A DNA stretch of 64,000 nucleotides from Kingella potus (GCF_900451175.1 NZ_UGJJ01000002.1:248001-312000), one strand, 5' to 3'. Shown: positions 48,062 through 59,119, counted from the stretch's first letter. Translations and numbers: made by a program. Notes: generated from the sequence alone by a model not told the origin.

Positions 48062-50158
48062 ATGAAGAAAGCAATAGTATTTAACAAAGTGATTCCAACA
48101 TTGGGCTTGGGATTAATGGGTCAATTAGTATTGGCAGGAAATATCACAGATATTAATGTTTCTGCTTTTCCCAATAATCAGAAAGTTGTTAAGATAAAAT
48201 TTGATAAGGATGTTGTCCTCCCAAAGGCTTCTGCTGTGGGTGGTGCTACGCAATTGGCATTTGATTTCCCTGCTACGTCTTTAGCGGTATCCCAGCCTGT
48301 ATTTGAGTATGAAGATCCTCTTCTTAATCGTATTGCGACCGTTGCAAACAATGGTGCAGCCCGTGTTTTAGTCGGTTTGAATAAGGAAAGCAGGTATGCT
48401 GCAGAAGTGAAAGGTAACGAAGTTTGGATTCATATTGCTGAAAACGGTGCAGCTCCTTCTTCTGTTTCGGCTAGTCAAGTGCAGCGTAACCGTCAAACAC
48501 AGAATGTGGCTTCTGCAATGATTGATTTTAGAAAATCTGGAAAAAACGGTGGTGTTGTCGATATAACTGCTCCCGGTTTTTCGGGTCAGCCTGATGTCAA
48601 ACAAAATAGCGGCAGTATTACGGTTACTTTGAAAAATTATCCGTTGCCTACGCAGGCACAAAGAAATTTGGATGTAAGTGATTTTGGAACGCCTGTACGC
48701 AATGTTGTGCTGAAACGTATCGGTAATGACACCCAAGTGGTTATCAAAAATCAAGGAAGCTGGTCGTCTAATCATAAAGTAGCAAATGGGCGTATATCTC
48801 TTGATATTTCTCCAAAGCTGAATGCTGATGAGGCTGGTTTGCAATCTAAGCAGAAATCCTTTAAAGGAGGTCGTGTTTCTTTTGACTTCCAAGATATTGA
48901 AGTAACTACTATTTTGCAGATTATTGCAAAAGAGTCTGGTATGAATATTGTTGCCAGTGATAGTGTTAAAGGCAGAATGACCCTCACATTAAAAGATGTG
49001 CCTTGGGATCAGGCTTTGGATTTGGTAATGCAGGCTCGTGGTCTTGATATGAGAAGATCAGGTAATATTATCAATGTGGCACCACGTTCAGAGTTGCTGG
49101 CCCAAGAGAAAGAAATCTTAGTTCAGAAAAAAGAAATTGATGAGTTGGGGCCTTTGTATTCCAGAACTTTCCAATTGCGTTACAAAAATGTTGAAGAATT
49201 CCGCAAAATTTTGAAATTAGACGATGCAAGCAGCGATTCTTCGGGAAACAGTAAAACAATTTTGAGTACCAGAGGAAGCGCGTTAATTGATCCGGCAACC
49301 AATACACTGATCATTACTGATAACTCGACTGTTTTACAGAAGTTTGAGAAGTTGATAGATCAATTGGATGTTCCCGCACGTCAGGTAATGGTTGAGACCC
49401 GTATTGTGGAAGCATCGGACGGTTTCTCCCGTGAGCTTGGTGTGAAATTTGGTTATGCCGGTTCGAACGGCAAAAACAGCTGGGGCAGCAATTGGGCTAA
49501 TGCTCAGGCTAATAACAATACCAATGTTAATGCGAACCAAAATAACACTAATCGTACATGGACATTGAATCCCAATGTCAATCTGCCGACAACAGCGGCA
49601 ACTACCAGTGTTGCCTTGGTGCATGCGCTTTCGTCTGGAGCGTTGGCATTGGAATTGTCTGCACAGCAGGCACAAAACAGAGCTAAAGTCATCTCTTCAC
49701 CACGTGTTTTGACACAAGACCGCAAAGAAGCAGTAATCGAATCGGGTACGGAAGTTCCTTACCAAGAAGCCTCTTCGAGCGGAGCGACTTCGACATCGTT
49801 TAAAAAGGCGGTTTTGGGTATGACGGTAACTCCGCAAATCACGCCTGATGGGCAGGTTATTATGGACATTAAGGTAAATAAAGACTCCGTCAACCGCAAC
49901 TGCGGCGCATCCGAACCCTGTATTGATACCAAACGTTTGGATACGAGGGCAATGGTTGAAAATGGCGGTACCTTGATACTTGGTGGTATTTATGAAGAAG
50001 AAAATTCCGAAGGTATCAACAAAGTGCCTTTGTTGGGTGATATTCCCGTCGTAGGCAATCTGTTCAAACACCGTTCGCGTACCAATAGCAAGAAAGAGCT
50101 GTTGATTTTCATCACTCCACGGATTGTGGATAATGTCGGCAGCACATTGCGTTATTGA
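48062..50158 (+). CDS. pilQ: Type IV pilus secretin PilQ
   Basis: Encodes 698 residues: signal peptide (1-26), two AMIN domains (about 28-120 and 140-240), the N0/STN region from about 275, an N1/KH repeat, and the C-terminal secretin pore with VPLLGDIPVVGNLF and ITPRIV. An Asn/Thr-rich low-complexity insertion of roughly 30 residues (NNNTNVNANQNNTN) lies near 480. It forms the outer-membrane channel for pili and, in Neisseria, for DNA entry. AAGGGG precedes the ATG. Confidence 0.94.
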   Translation: MKKAIVFNKVIPTLGLGLMGQLVLAGNITDINVSAFPNNQKVVKIKFDKDVVLPKASAVGGATQLAFDFPATSLAVSQPVFEYEDPLLNRIATVANNGAARVLVGLNKESRYAAEVKGNEVWIHIAENGAAPSSVSASQVQRNRQTQNVASAMIDFRKSGKNGGVVDITAPGFSGQPDVKQNSGSITVTLKNYPLPTQAQRNLDVSDFGTPVRNVVLKRIGNDTQVVIKNQGSWSSNHKVANGRISLDISPKLNADEAGLQSKQKSFKGGRVSFDFQDIEVTTILQIIAKESGMNIVASDSVKGRMTLTLKDVPWDQALDLVMQARGLDMRRSGNIINVAPRSELLAQEKEILVQKKEIDELGPLYSRTFQLRYKNVEEFRKILKLDDASSDSSGNSKTILSTRGSALIDPATNTLIITDNSTVLQKFEKLIDQLDVPARQVMVETRIVEASDGFSRELGVKFGYAGSNGKNSWGSNWANAQANNNTNVNANQNNTNRTWTLNPNVNLPTTAATTSVALVHALSSGALALELSAQQAQNRAKVISSPRVLTQDRKEAVIESGTEVPYQEASSSGATSTSFKKAVLGMTVTPQITPDGQVIMDIKVNKDSVNRNCGASEPCIDTKRLDTRAMVENGGTLILGGIYEEENSEGINKVPLLGDIPVVGNLFKHRSRTNSKKELLIFITPRIVDNVGSTLRY

Positions 50159-50173
50159 TAGTGTAGATTAGAG

Positions 50174-51484
<1,311 letters not shown>

Positions 51485-51809
51485 GTTTTCAGACGGCCTT
51501 TCGAAATCCAGCTTTATCCAACCCGCTTCGTGCAGGCTGATTTTAATCATTCAAGATGCGGATATAAGGCAGACGCGCAGTAGGCTCTGCATTCATGCCG
51601 TTTTAGTACGGAGGGATGACTGAAGTGCGGAATTTGCTGCGTGTCCGGCCGATACAGGCTTCTCCGTATCGGAGGCCGTCTGAAAAACGTTTTGCCGTCA
51701 TGCGGCAGGCCGAATCCGGCAAAACGGAAGCCTTCGTCCGTATCGCATAATACCTGCCTGCCTGATATTTGAACTCAGAACTGTCCGAAACAAAGGAAAA
51801 ACATACACC
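51485..51809. other. Intergenic region between trpB and the Kef-type antiporter
   Basis: No gene seen. A single inverted DUS immediately follows trpB (51486-51500) and a forward DUS lies at 51672-51686; they are too far apart for a compact hairpin. Promoter elements for the antiporter should lie here but none is clear. Confidence 0.4.
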
Positions 51810-53684
51810 ATGACCGAAATACTGCTGTACACCTTTATTTATATGGCGTTTGCCGTTGCTGCCGTACTGGCTTCGCAGAAACTGGGTTTGGGCTCGGTGC
51901 TCGGCTATCTGATGGCGGGCATTATGATTGGGCCGATGCTCGGCTTGGTCGGCAAAGAGGCACAGTCCATACAGCACGTTGCCGAATTCGGCGTGGTTAT
52001 GATGCTGTTTCTTGTCGGTTTGGAGCTTGCGCCGCAAATGCTGTGGCGGCTGCGGCACAAACTTTTAGGGCTGGGCGGCCTGCAGGTGGTGCTGACCCTT
52101 GCCGCCATTACCGCTGCGGCTGTCGCGCTGGGCCAGAGCTGGCAGGTCGGCCTTGCAATCGGCTGTATTTTGGCCTTGTCTTCCACAGCCATCGTATTGC
52201 AGACGTTCGGCGAGAAAAACCTGCTGCCTACGGCGGGCGGCCAGGCCGGCTTTGCCGTGCTGCTGTTTCAGGATGTGGCCGCCATACCCATGCTTGCGCT
52301 GCTGCCCCTGCTTGGCGCGGCGGCGGATCCGCAGAACGGACACGAATCCGCCAATATCCTTTCCGGACAACCCGGTTGGGTAACGGCCTTAGTCAGCGTA
52401 GCGGCCATTGCCATCATCGTAATCGGCGTACGTTATCTGGTTCCGGCTACTTTCCGCTTTATCAGCAAAACCCGCCTGCGTGAAATGTTTACCCTGTTTA
52501 CCCTCGCGCTCGTGGTCGGCATTGCCACACTTATGTCGCTTATCGGCCTCTCTCCCGCGCTGGGTGCGTTCATTGCCGGCGTGGCATTGGCCAACAGTTC
52601 CTACCGCCACGAAATGGAAAGCCATCTCGAACCTTTCAAAGGCCTGCTGCTCGGCCTCTTCTTCATCACCGTCGGTGCGGGCATGAATTTCGGCCTGCTT
52701 GGCAAAGAATTTCTGCTGATATTGGGGCTGACCCTCGGCACCATGCTGATTAAGGCACTTATTCTGTTCGTACTCGGCAAACTGTTCCGCCTGCCTTCCA
52801 CGGCCGGCAAGCTCTTTGCCCTCAGCCTTGCGCAGGCGGGCGAATTCGGCTTCGTGCTGCTTTCCATCTCGCAGCAAAACCGTGTCCTGCCGCCGGCATT
52901 GTCCGACCGCATCTCGCTGGTGGTTGCCCTTTCCATGCTGCTGACCCCGCTGCTCTTTATTTTCTATGACAAAGTTGTCGCTCCGAAGGGCATTGCGGAA
53001 GAAAACCAAAACCGTCCCAACGACGAAGTACACGAAGAAAACCCCATCATCCTGCTCGGACACGGACGCTTCGGCCAGCAGATCAACAGTATGCTTACCG
53101 GCTGCGGCTTCCACACCACCGTGATCGACTTCCATGCCGAAACCGTCGAAGGCCTCACCAAATACGGCAGCAAAACCTATTACGGCGATGCCACCAGCCC
53201 CGAGCTGCTCAACGCCATCGGCCTGGGCAAAGCCAAGCTCCTGATTGTTGCCATCGGCGACGACCACCAGTCCACCGAAGTTGTCGAATTTGTCCGCCGC
53301 CATTATCCCGACCTGACCATCATCGCCCGTGCCCACGGCCGACAGCACGCCTACAACCTGCACCATGCCGGTGCGGACTTCATCGTACGCGAAACCTTCG
53401 ATGCCGCCATCCGCAGCGGCCGCATCGCGCTGGAAAGCCTCGGCGTATCGCAGGAGCGGGCGAAAGAGTTGAGCGACTTCTACGCCGCCCGCGACCGCTA
53501 CCACCTCTTTACCCTGTCCGAACTCTACGATCCCGCCATCCCGCCTTTCGCCAACGATCCGCTGATGGAAAAGTCCAGAGAACTCGACCGGGAAACCGCC
53601 AACATGATGCAGACCCTGCTCGGCGGCGGAGAAGTGGACTGGCAGCGCGAAGCCGCCGACTGGGCGCACACCAAAAAGAACTGA
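51810..53684 (+). CDS. Monovalent cation:proton antiporter-2 (Kef/CPA2) with RCK domain
   Basis: Encodes 624 residues. About 12-13 membrane helices (to about residue 385) include SSTAIVLQTFGEKN, typical of KefB/C transporters. A cytoplasmic RCK-N domain follows, with ILLGHGRFGQQI (NAD-type GxGxxG-like) and YYGDATSPELL. It exchanges K+ or Na+ for H+. Glutathione gating by a KefG-type partner is not evident from neighbours. AAAGGAAAAACATACACC precedes the ATG. Confidence 0.88.
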   Translation: MTEILLYTFIYMAFAVAAVLASQKLGLGSVLGYLMAGIMIGPMLGLVGKEAQSIQHVAEFGVVMMLFLVGLELAPQMLWRLRHKLLGLGGLQVVLTLAAITAAAVALGQSWQVGLAIGCILALSSTAIVLQTFGEKNLLPTAGGQAGFAVLLFQDVAAIPMLALLPLLGAAADPQNGHESANILSGQPGWVTALVSVAAIAIIVIGVRYLVPATFRFISKTRLREMFTLFTLALVVGIATLMSLIGLSPALGAFIAGVALANSSYRHEMESHLEPFKGLLLGLFFITVGAGMNFGLLGKEFLLILGLTLGTMLIKALILFVLGKLFRLPSTAGKLFALSLAQAGEFGFVLLSISQQNRVLPPALSDRISLVVALSMLLTPLLFIFYDKVVAPKGIAEENQNRPNDEVHEENPIILLGHGRFGQQINSMLTGCGFHTTVIDFHAETVEGLTKYGSKTYYGDATSPELLNAIGLGKAKLLIVAIGDDHQSTEVVEFVRRHYPDLTIIARAHGRQHAYNLHHAGADFIVRETFDAAIRSGRIALESLGVSQERAKELSDFYAARDRYHLFTLSELYDPAIPPFANDPLMEKSRELDRETANMMQTLLGGGEVDWQREAADWAHTKKN

Positions 53685-53702
53685 CACGCTCCGGCATCTT
53701 GG

Positions 53703-53736
53703 GAGGCCGTCTGAAAACCGTTTTTCAGACGGCCTC
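53703..53736 (+). terminator. DUS-pair terminator of the Kef-type antiporter
   Basis: GAGGCCGTCTGAAAA-CCGT-TTTTCAGACGGCCTC, 18 bases after the stop. Confidence 0.7.
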
Positions 53737-54634
53737 TTCCGTCGGAGCAGGCCATATCGGAGGGGTAGCGCACGCGGTGGGGAATCTTGGCGGCATATCG
53801 GATTGAATCGGCAAAACCGCTTCCCGCACAGGCGGAAATTTTGGCGGATTTTTACAGCATATCGTTTTTTAAAAGGGCAACCCCGAACTCGGTGCCCAAA
53901 GTCCGAACGCTGCGGAAAACACGGAGAGGCCGTCTGAAAAAGATATTTTTCAGACGGCCTGATTGTCGGACAACGCGGAAAATAGGGCAGGGGACGGAAA
54001 TTTCTTCAACATCCGAAGCTGTCCGGCCGCCTTTATTTCCCGTCCGTACCGCCTTTCGGGCACAAATAGGGAAATGGCGGATTCGGCGGTTTGGCAAGAT
54101 TGCGCCTGCCGCCGCTCCGTTCCGCAGTATTCCCCGCGCGGGCGGCAAAACGGCGTGGATTAGCTGTGGAAAACCCGGCTTTGCCTTTGATGCGCCACGC
54201 TAATTTTTATCTGCCTGTTTTTTGTGCAGCGTGAATCTGACACGCTTTGCCGGAAAAATTTCCGCCCTGCGGCAAAGCGGCAGCCATGTGCCCGCCAACG
54301 GTATAGGCCGTACAGCGCAAGAGGCCGTCTGAAAACCGTAAAACAGGTTTTCAGACGGCCTCTGCCGTTCAGGTAGGTTGTGTTGCGCAGCAACGCACGC
54401 GGTTGCGGATATTTTTGCGCAGTTTGGCAAGACGGGAAACGAGGCCGTCCGAACACACGGATGCGGCGTGTCCGACAGCCTGTTTGTGTTTTCAGACGGC
54501 CTTTGCCTTATGTCGGGGAGTGCGTGTGTCGCTTTGAGGCGGTACACCCTACGCGGATTCGTCATGGAAAAATGGAAAGAGGCCGTCTGAAAACGTGCAA
54601 CACGGTTTTCAGACGGCCTCACGGCAAGGGCGGC
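53737..54634. repeat. Gene-poor stretch with DUS pairs and REP-like units
   Basis: Nearly 900 bases without a convincing gene. DUS pairs lie at 53926-53961, 54321-54362 and 54580-54620; the last probably terminates the pirin gene. Between the second and third are GGTTGTGTTGCGCAGCAACGCACGCGG and GAGTGCGTGTGTCGCTTTGAGGCGGTACACCCTACG, diverged members of the composite repeat family. 53962-54300 shows no recognisable structure. Confidence 0.6.
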
Positions 54635-55501
54635 TCAGTCCAGCGAACCGTATTTGCCTGCGTTGTATTCGCGGATGCTTTCCGCCAGCTCGGTTTGGCT
54701 GTTCATCACAAACGGGCCGTAGGCGGCAATCGGTTCGTCAATCGGCACGCCCGACAGCAACAGCAATTCGGCGGCGGCATCGCCCGTGTTGCGGATGCGG
54801 ATGTCGCCCGCTTCGCGCTCGAATACGGCAAGCTGGGCTTCGCCGATGGCGCGTTCGCCGTTCAGCTCGGCTTCGCCGTGGCGCAGCACGATGGCGAGAT
54901 TGTGGTTGTCGGGCAGCCTGAAAAGCTGTTCCGCGCCTGCATGGATGCGCACGTCCCACACATTCATTTCGGTGAACGTATCCGCCGCGCCGCGCTGCCC
55001 GTCCAACTCGCCTGCAATCACGCGCACGCTGCCGGCATCGGTTTGCACCACGGGAATGCCTGCGGCGGGCAGATGCTGGTAACGGGGCGGCGTGCGTTTG
55101 GCATCGCGCGGCAGGTTCACCCAAAGCTGCGCCATTTCAAACGCGCCGCCGCGTTCGGAGAACTCGGGGCTGTGGAATTCTTCGTGCACAATGCCGTTGC
55201 CGGCGGTCATCCATTGCACATCGCCCTGCTTGATAACGCCGCCGCCGCCGCTGCTGTCGCGGTGCGCCACTTCGCCGGCATAGGCGATGGTTACGGTTTC
55301 AAAGCCGCGGTGCGGATGCCCGCCCACGCCGCGCGGCGTGCCGCTGTTGGGCGCAAATTCCATCGGCGCGGCATAGTCAAACATTAAAAACGGGCTGGTT
55401 TGCTTGTCTTCGCCCATATGCGAAAACAGCGGGGAAACCTTGAAGCCGTTGCCTACCCAATGGGTTTGCGGGGCGTTGTAGATGTGTTTGATGCGTCGCA
55501 T
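54635..55501 (-). CDS. Pirin family protein (putative quercetinase-like dioxygenase)
   Basis: Encodes 288 residues from MRRIKHIYNAPQTHWVGNG. Metal ligands HPHRG (His62, His64) and VHEEFH (His106, Glu108) of the N-terminal cupin are intact; a second cupin follows. Bacterial pirins such as YhaK/YhhW can be redox-sensitive or show quercetinase activity. It lies 28 bases after DUF896 and is probably co-transcribed with it from the HxlR-controlled divergent promoter. Confidence 0.9.
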   Translation of the reverse strand: MRRIKHIYNAPQTHWVGNGFKVSPLFSHMGEDKQTSPFLMFDYAAPMEFAPNSGTPRGVGGHPHRGFETVTIAYAGEVAHRDSSGGGGVIKQGDVQWMTAGNGIVHEEFHSPEFSERGGAFEMAQLWVNLPRDAKRTPPRYQHLPAAGIPVVQTDAGSVRVIAGELDGQRGAADTFTEMNVWDVRIHAGAEQLFRLPDNHNLAIVLRHGEAELNGERAIGEAQLAVFEREAGDIRIRNTGDAAAELLLLSGVPIDEPIAAYGPFVMNSQTELAESIREYNAGKYGSLD

Positions 55502-55529
55502 GATTGTTTCCTTTCGTTGTTTCCTGTTT

Positions 55530-55763
55530 TCAGACGGCCTGCATATTGCGTGCCTGCGCATCGCGCAGTGCGGCGGGGGTTACATCGTTGCCGTCGGGGT
55601 CGATTACGGTTACATGAGAGAGGTGGCCGTTGATCTGCCCCTTTACCGCATCCAGATAGGCGCGGCGCAATAGGGCGCGTTCGGACAGCTCGGCGGCGGT
55701 CAGACCGCGTGTTTTGGCAAGGCGGGCCAATTCGTTGATGCGGTCGAGTTCGGGGATTCTCAT
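55530..55763 (-). CDS. DUF896 family small cytoplasmic protein
   Basis: Encodes 77 residues from [28 protein letters not shown] precedes the ATG. It has the DUF896/YnzC pattern: helix, [25 protein letters not shown], then a C-terminal extension DPDGNDVTP. Family function is unknown; B. subtilis YnzA/YnzC are relatives. First gene of the unit with pirin. Confidence 0.82.
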   Translation of the reverse strand: MRIPELDRINELARLAKTRGLTAAELSERALLRRAYLDAVKGQINGHLSHVTVIDPDGNDVTPAALRDAQARNMQAV

Positions 55764-55852
55764 GGCGTTTCCTTTCTTTTTGCTGTGCCGCGAAACCATT
55801 TTCAGACGGCCTGTCGGAGCCTGCGGGCTTGCCCGTTTCTTCCATGCCCCGT

Positions 55853-55900
55853 ATTATATGGGTAACGGCTTTTTTCACAAGTACGTACATTTTTTATACT
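55853..55900. promoter_or_regulatory. Divergent promoter region with GTACGTAC palindrome
   Basis: Plus strand: TTTTCA (55872-55877), a 17-base spacer, and TATACT (55895-55900) before hxlR-type gene. Minus strand: TTGTGA (55880-55875), a 16-base spacer, and TATAAT (55858-55853) before DUF896. The perfect 8-bp palindrome GTACGTAC (55881-55888) lies in the spacer of the first promoter and at the -35 edge of the second, a likely operator for the HxlR regulator. Confidence 0.55.
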
Positions 55901-55915
55901 GCAAAAGGAGCGGCA

Positions 55916-56281
55916 ATGGACAAGGGAAACTATGAAGCGCGCTGTCCGGTAAACACCACTTTGGACATCATCGGCGGCAAATGGAAAGCCTTGATTCTGT
56001 ACCACCTGCTGCCGCAGGCACGGCGGTTTAACGAATTGCAGCGGCTGCTGCCCGGAGTTACGCAGCGGATGCTGACCTTGCAGTTGCGCGAATTGGAGGC
56101 CGACGGCATCGTACACCGCGAGGTATATCCGCAAGTGCCGCCCAAAGTGGAATATTCGCTCACGGATTTCGGGCGCACCCTCGAACCGGTCATCGCAGCC
56201 ATGCACCGCTGGGGCGCGGCTTACGAGGCCGAGTGCGTACGGCGCAAAGCCGGTGGCGGGGCAGGAGAGCCGCCGCGATAG
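55916..56281 (+). CDS. HxlR-family transcriptional regulator
   Basis: Encodes 121 residues from [27 protein letters not shown] precedes the ATG. The HxlR winged helix is complete: [37 protein letters not shown] split across the recognition helix, [21 protein letters not shown] wing. Cys10 is at the position of the redox-sensing Cys of YodB/HypR-type members, suggesting response to quinones or disulphide stress. Divergent from DUF896-pirin, which it likely controls. Confidence 0.9.
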   Translation: MDKGNYEARCPVNTTLDIIGGKWKALILYHLLPQARRFNELQRLLPGVTQRMLTLQLRELEADGIVHREVYPQVPPKVEYSLTDFGRTLEPVIAAMHRWGAAYEAECVRRKAGGGAGEPPR

Positions 56282-56322
56282 CCTTATCGGGTTTGCCTTT
56301 CCGACACATTGAAGGAGCCGCC

Positions 56323-57141
56323 ATGCGCGAAATTCCGTTTGCCCCGCCCGCCAAAACCCTGGCCATGAAACGCATCCTCGGCAACTCGCCGCTTTCCGTC
56401 GTCCGCATTGCCGTCATCGCCTTACTCGTCGGCTGCGGCCTGCTCTGGTGGACGGGCGGCGTGGCGCAAGGCATTTATGCCGACTACCAAATCGGCCGTG
56501 CTTATCACCAAATCGATGCCGGCATCGGCGGCAAATGCCAAACCCGCAAAATCGTGTTTACCGACTGCGAAATCACTATCCGCCACAACGGCCAAACTAT
56601 CGAAAAAGAGTTTTTCTTCTTCGGTTTGGCTCCCGGCCACGGCTACAGCCTTGCCACCGTTGCTGCCGACGGCGGCCGCCCCGACGGCATCACGCTCAAT
56701 CTGGCGTTAGAAAAAACCGCCAACCGCACCCTGTTTGCCGCCTTTTTCGCCTTTCTCGGACTGGGCTGCCTGTGGCTGTCTGCCTATTCCCTGTTCTGCA
56801 CCCTGCCGCGCCTGCGCCATCTGTTGGACGGCATCAACCACAGCGGCGCGTATCCGTGGAAACTGGTGGAAATCGAAGCCAAGACAAGCGGCGGCAAAGC
56901 CGCAAGCTACCGCGCCGACATCGGCGGCAAACCGCGCCGTATCATCCTCAACAGCAGCAGATGCCTGCCGTTTTCCATGCCCTCAGGCAACGGCAAAACC
57001 ATCCGTATCCTCGCCTTCGCCCCGCGCCACGGCGGCGCACCCGTCCCCTTCGACATAGAACTGCAAACGGTAGAGGGTCTGACCGACGACGAACGCAAAA
57101 TGCTGGTCATACAGATTGCCGAAGCCGCCTATGCGGCATAA
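56323..57141 (+). CDS. Membrane protein of unknown function
   Basis: Encodes 272 residues from MREIPFAPPAKTLAM; AAGGAG at five bases' spacing fixes the ATG. A first membrane helix lies at about 24-46 and a second at about 138-162. Between them is a periplasmic loop with two cysteines (GKCQTRKIVFTDCEI), possibly a disulphide. The C-terminal cytoplasmic region contains IEAKTSGGKAASYRADIGGK. No family recognised. It lies 41 bases after the HxlR gene and may share its transcript. Confidence 0.6.
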   Translation: MREIPFAPPAKTLAMKRILGNSPLSVVRIAVIALLVGCGLLWWTGGVAQGIYADYQIGRAYHQIDAGIGGKCQTRKIVFTDCEITIRHNGQTIEKEFFFFGLAPGHGYSLATVAADGGRPDGITLNLALEKTANRTLFAAFFAFLGLGCLWLSAYSLFCTLPRLRHLLDGINHSGAYPWKLVEIEAKTSGGKAASYRADIGGKPRRIILNSSRCLPFSMPSGNGKTIRILAFAPRHGGAPVPFDIELQTVEGLTDDERKMLVIQIAEAAYAA

Positions 57142-57196
57142 AACACAGAAACAGGCCGTCTGAAACCGTTTCCCAAGCCTCCGAAACAGCAAACCA

Positions 57197-57241
57197 CCCT
57201 ATGCGGCGAAACCCTGCCCGGCAGCCATCCGCCGCATAGGG
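57197..57241. repeat. 12-bp perfect inverted repeat before miaA
   Basis: CCCTATGCGGCG and CGCCGCATAGGG separated by 21 bases, with no T-run afterwards. It may be a weak terminator for the preceding gene. Not a DUS. Confidence 0.5.
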
Positions 57242-57428
57242 AAAATACGTGCCGGCCTTGTTTGTCCCGTAAAGCACCTGCACAAGAAAGTTGCGTTCAA
57301 AGTTTGGCAAACGCACGTCCGCCGGAGCTGCGGCATGACCGGCCCCGCCGCAGCGGGATGGCGATTTTTTCTGGCGGCACTATAATCCCGCCTTTTTCAG
57401 AATCCCGCCTTTTTCAGGCCGTACGAAC

Positions 57429-58370
57429 ATGAGTCCGACCAAAGCATTCGCCATCCCCGGCCCCACCGCCTCCGGCAAAACCGGCCTCGCCCTGCGGCTG
57501 GCAGAGCGGTTTCCCGTGGAAATCATCAGCCTCGATTCCGCGCTGGTGTACAAAGGCATGGACATCGGCACGGCCAAACCGTCCGCCGACGAACGTGCCG
57601 CCGTGCCGCACCACCTCATCGACATCATCACACCCCTGCAAAGTTACAGCGCGGCACAATTTGCCGCCGACTGCGCCCGCCTGTGCCGCGACACCGCCGC
57701 ACGCGGCAGGCTGCCCCTGATCGTCGGCGGCACCATGATGTATTTTCACGCCCTCACTGGCGGGCTGAACGACTTGCCGGAATCCGATCCCGCCGTCCGC
57801 GCACAATTGCAGGCCGACAAAGCCGCGCACGGCCTGCCCGCACTCTACTGCCGTTTGCAGCAGGCCGATCCCGCCACAGCCGCCCGACTGCAGCCGGCCG
57901 ACAGCCAGCGCATCGAACGCGCTCTGGAAATTTTCCTGATTACCGGCAAGCCGATGAGCGCGCACCTCGCCGCCCGCAAATCGGCACCGCCGCCGCTCGA
58001 CCTGCACACCTTCGCCCTGATTCCCAACGACCGCGCCCGTCTGCACGACACCATCGCCGCCCGTTTCCACACCATGATAGAACAGGGATTGCTCGATGAA
58101 ATGCGCCGCCTGCAAACCGACTACCCTGCACTCACCGCCGAACACACTTCCATGCGCTGCGTCGGCTACCGCCAGGCATGGGACTTTCTGGCAGGCAACG
58201 CTTCATACCGCGAATTTGTCGAACGCGGCACCGCCGCCACCCGCCAGCTCGCCAAACGCCAGCTTACCTGGCTGCGGAAAATCCCCGCCGACACCGCCGC
58301 CGACCCTTACGGGAACACCGACATCTTTCAGACGGCCTCCACCGCCCTGATGCGGCATTTCGGTCTTTAA
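57429..58370 (+). CDS. miaA: tRNA dimethylallyltransferase
   Basis: Encodes 313 residues. P-loop GPTASGKT (10-17), ISLDSALVYKGMDIGTAKP and the later IVGGTMMYF are characteristic. It prenylates A37 of tRNAs reading UNN codons. A DUS lies close to the 3' end of the coding sequence (58327-58338). Confidence 0.95.
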   Translation: MSPTKAFAIPGPTASGKTGLALRLAERFPVEIISLDSALVYKGMDIGTAKPSADERAAVPHHLIDIITPLQSYSAAQFAADCARLCRDTAARGRLPLIVGGTMMYFHALTGGLNDLPESDPAVRAQLQADKAAHGLPALYCRLQQADPATAARLQPADSQRIERALEIFLITGKPMSAHLAARKSAPPPLDLHTFALIPNDRARLHDTIAARFHTMIEQGLLDEMRRLQTDYPALTAEHTSMRCVGYRQAWDFLAGNASYREFVERGTAATRQLAKRQLTWLRKIPADTAADPYGNTDIFQTASTALMRHFGL

Positions 58371-58573
58371 GCTGAATGGAAAAAAGATATTGCAGGTATC
58401 GGAGGAAGAATGCGGCAGGGAATCGCGGATGCGGTGTGAAAACCCTGCAAACGCCGCGCACCATCCGCCGCCGTTGGCATTGGTGCGGAGGCAAAGGGAG
58501 CCGTCTGCGGCTTGAAACTTTTGCCCGGCACCGAATCAGTCCGACTGAGAAAATCCGTTTTCAGAATAAGAAA

Positions 58574-58597
58574 AAGCCCGAACAACCGTTCGGGCTT
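58574..58597 (-). terminator. Intrinsic terminator of the tRNA gene
   Basis: AAGCCCGAAC-AACC-GTTCGGGCTT, a 10-bp stem; on the minus strand it is followed by TTTCTTATT, six bases after the tRNA 3' end. Confidence 0.85.
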
Positions 58598-58603
58598 GAA
58601 TAT

Positions 58604-58679
58604 TGGTGGGTCGGGTGGGGTTCGAACCCACGGCCAAGGGATTATGAGTCCCCTGCTCTAACCCCTGAGCTACCGACCC
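58604..58679 (-). tRNA. tRNA with CAU anticodon, probably Ile2 (or elongator Met)
   Basis: A 76-base cloverleaf with encoded CCA. Acceptor GGGTCGG pairs with CCGACCC, discriminator A, D-arm TAGCTCAGGGGTTAGAGCA, anticodon loop CTCATAA in the stem GGGGA/TCCCT, T-arm GTGGGTTCGAACCCCAC. The anticodon arm followed by TTGG resembles E. coli tRNA-Ile2, whose C34 is converted to lysidine by TilS; an elongator methionine tRNA cannot be excluded by eye. Confidence 0.9.
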
Positions 58680-58753
58680 GCTTTGAGGTATGAAGAGAAT
58701 AAGGGGGCGGATTCTATCTGCAATTGCCGCGCTCGGCAAGTGGGGCGGCGGGT

Positions 58754-59119
58754 CTAGCGGCGCAGCAGCCGGTCGGCGGCTTCGCGGGCGCGTGCGAGGA
58801 TGTCTTCGGTAAGGTGGGTTTTGATTTGCGAGTAGGCGATGGCGAGTACGGCTATGTCGTCGGTAAAGCCCAAGGGCAGCAGCAGGTCGGGGATGGTGTC
58901 GACGGGGCTGACGAAGTAGAGCAGGGCGGCGGCGATGGTGAACTTGGCTTTGGCGGGGGTATCCGGCGAGCGGTAGAGGTAGTAGAGGGCGTAGATTTGG
59001 CGGACGGCGGGTGTGCCGAGGCGGACGGCGTGTCGGGCGAGTTTGCGCAGCAGGCCGGTTTCGTCGATTTTGCGGCGGCGGAAGGCGGGGATGTAGTCTT
59101 CGGGAGCGGGTGTGGTCAT
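58754..59119 (-). CDS. YkvA/DUF1232 membrane protein
   Basis: Encodes 121 residues. The DUF1232 core is FTIAAALLYFVSPVDTIPDLL followed by LGFTDDIAVLAIAYSQIK (written here in two parts), a conserved hydrophobic region with the SPxDxIPD motif. Function unknown. Monocistronic between repeat sequences. Confidence 0.88.
   Translation of the reverse strand: MTTPAPEDYIPAFRRRKIDETGLLRKLARHAVRLGTPAVRQIYALYYLYRSPDTPAKAKFTIAAALLYFVSPVDTIPDLLLPLGFTDDIAVLAIAYSQIKTHLTEDILARAREAADRLLRR

Noticed and set aside
53787..54203. 138-codon open frame in the gap after the Kef-type antiporter
   Set aside because: It reads through a DUS hairpin (GRLKKIFFRRP), has no ribosome-binding site and no family resemblance.
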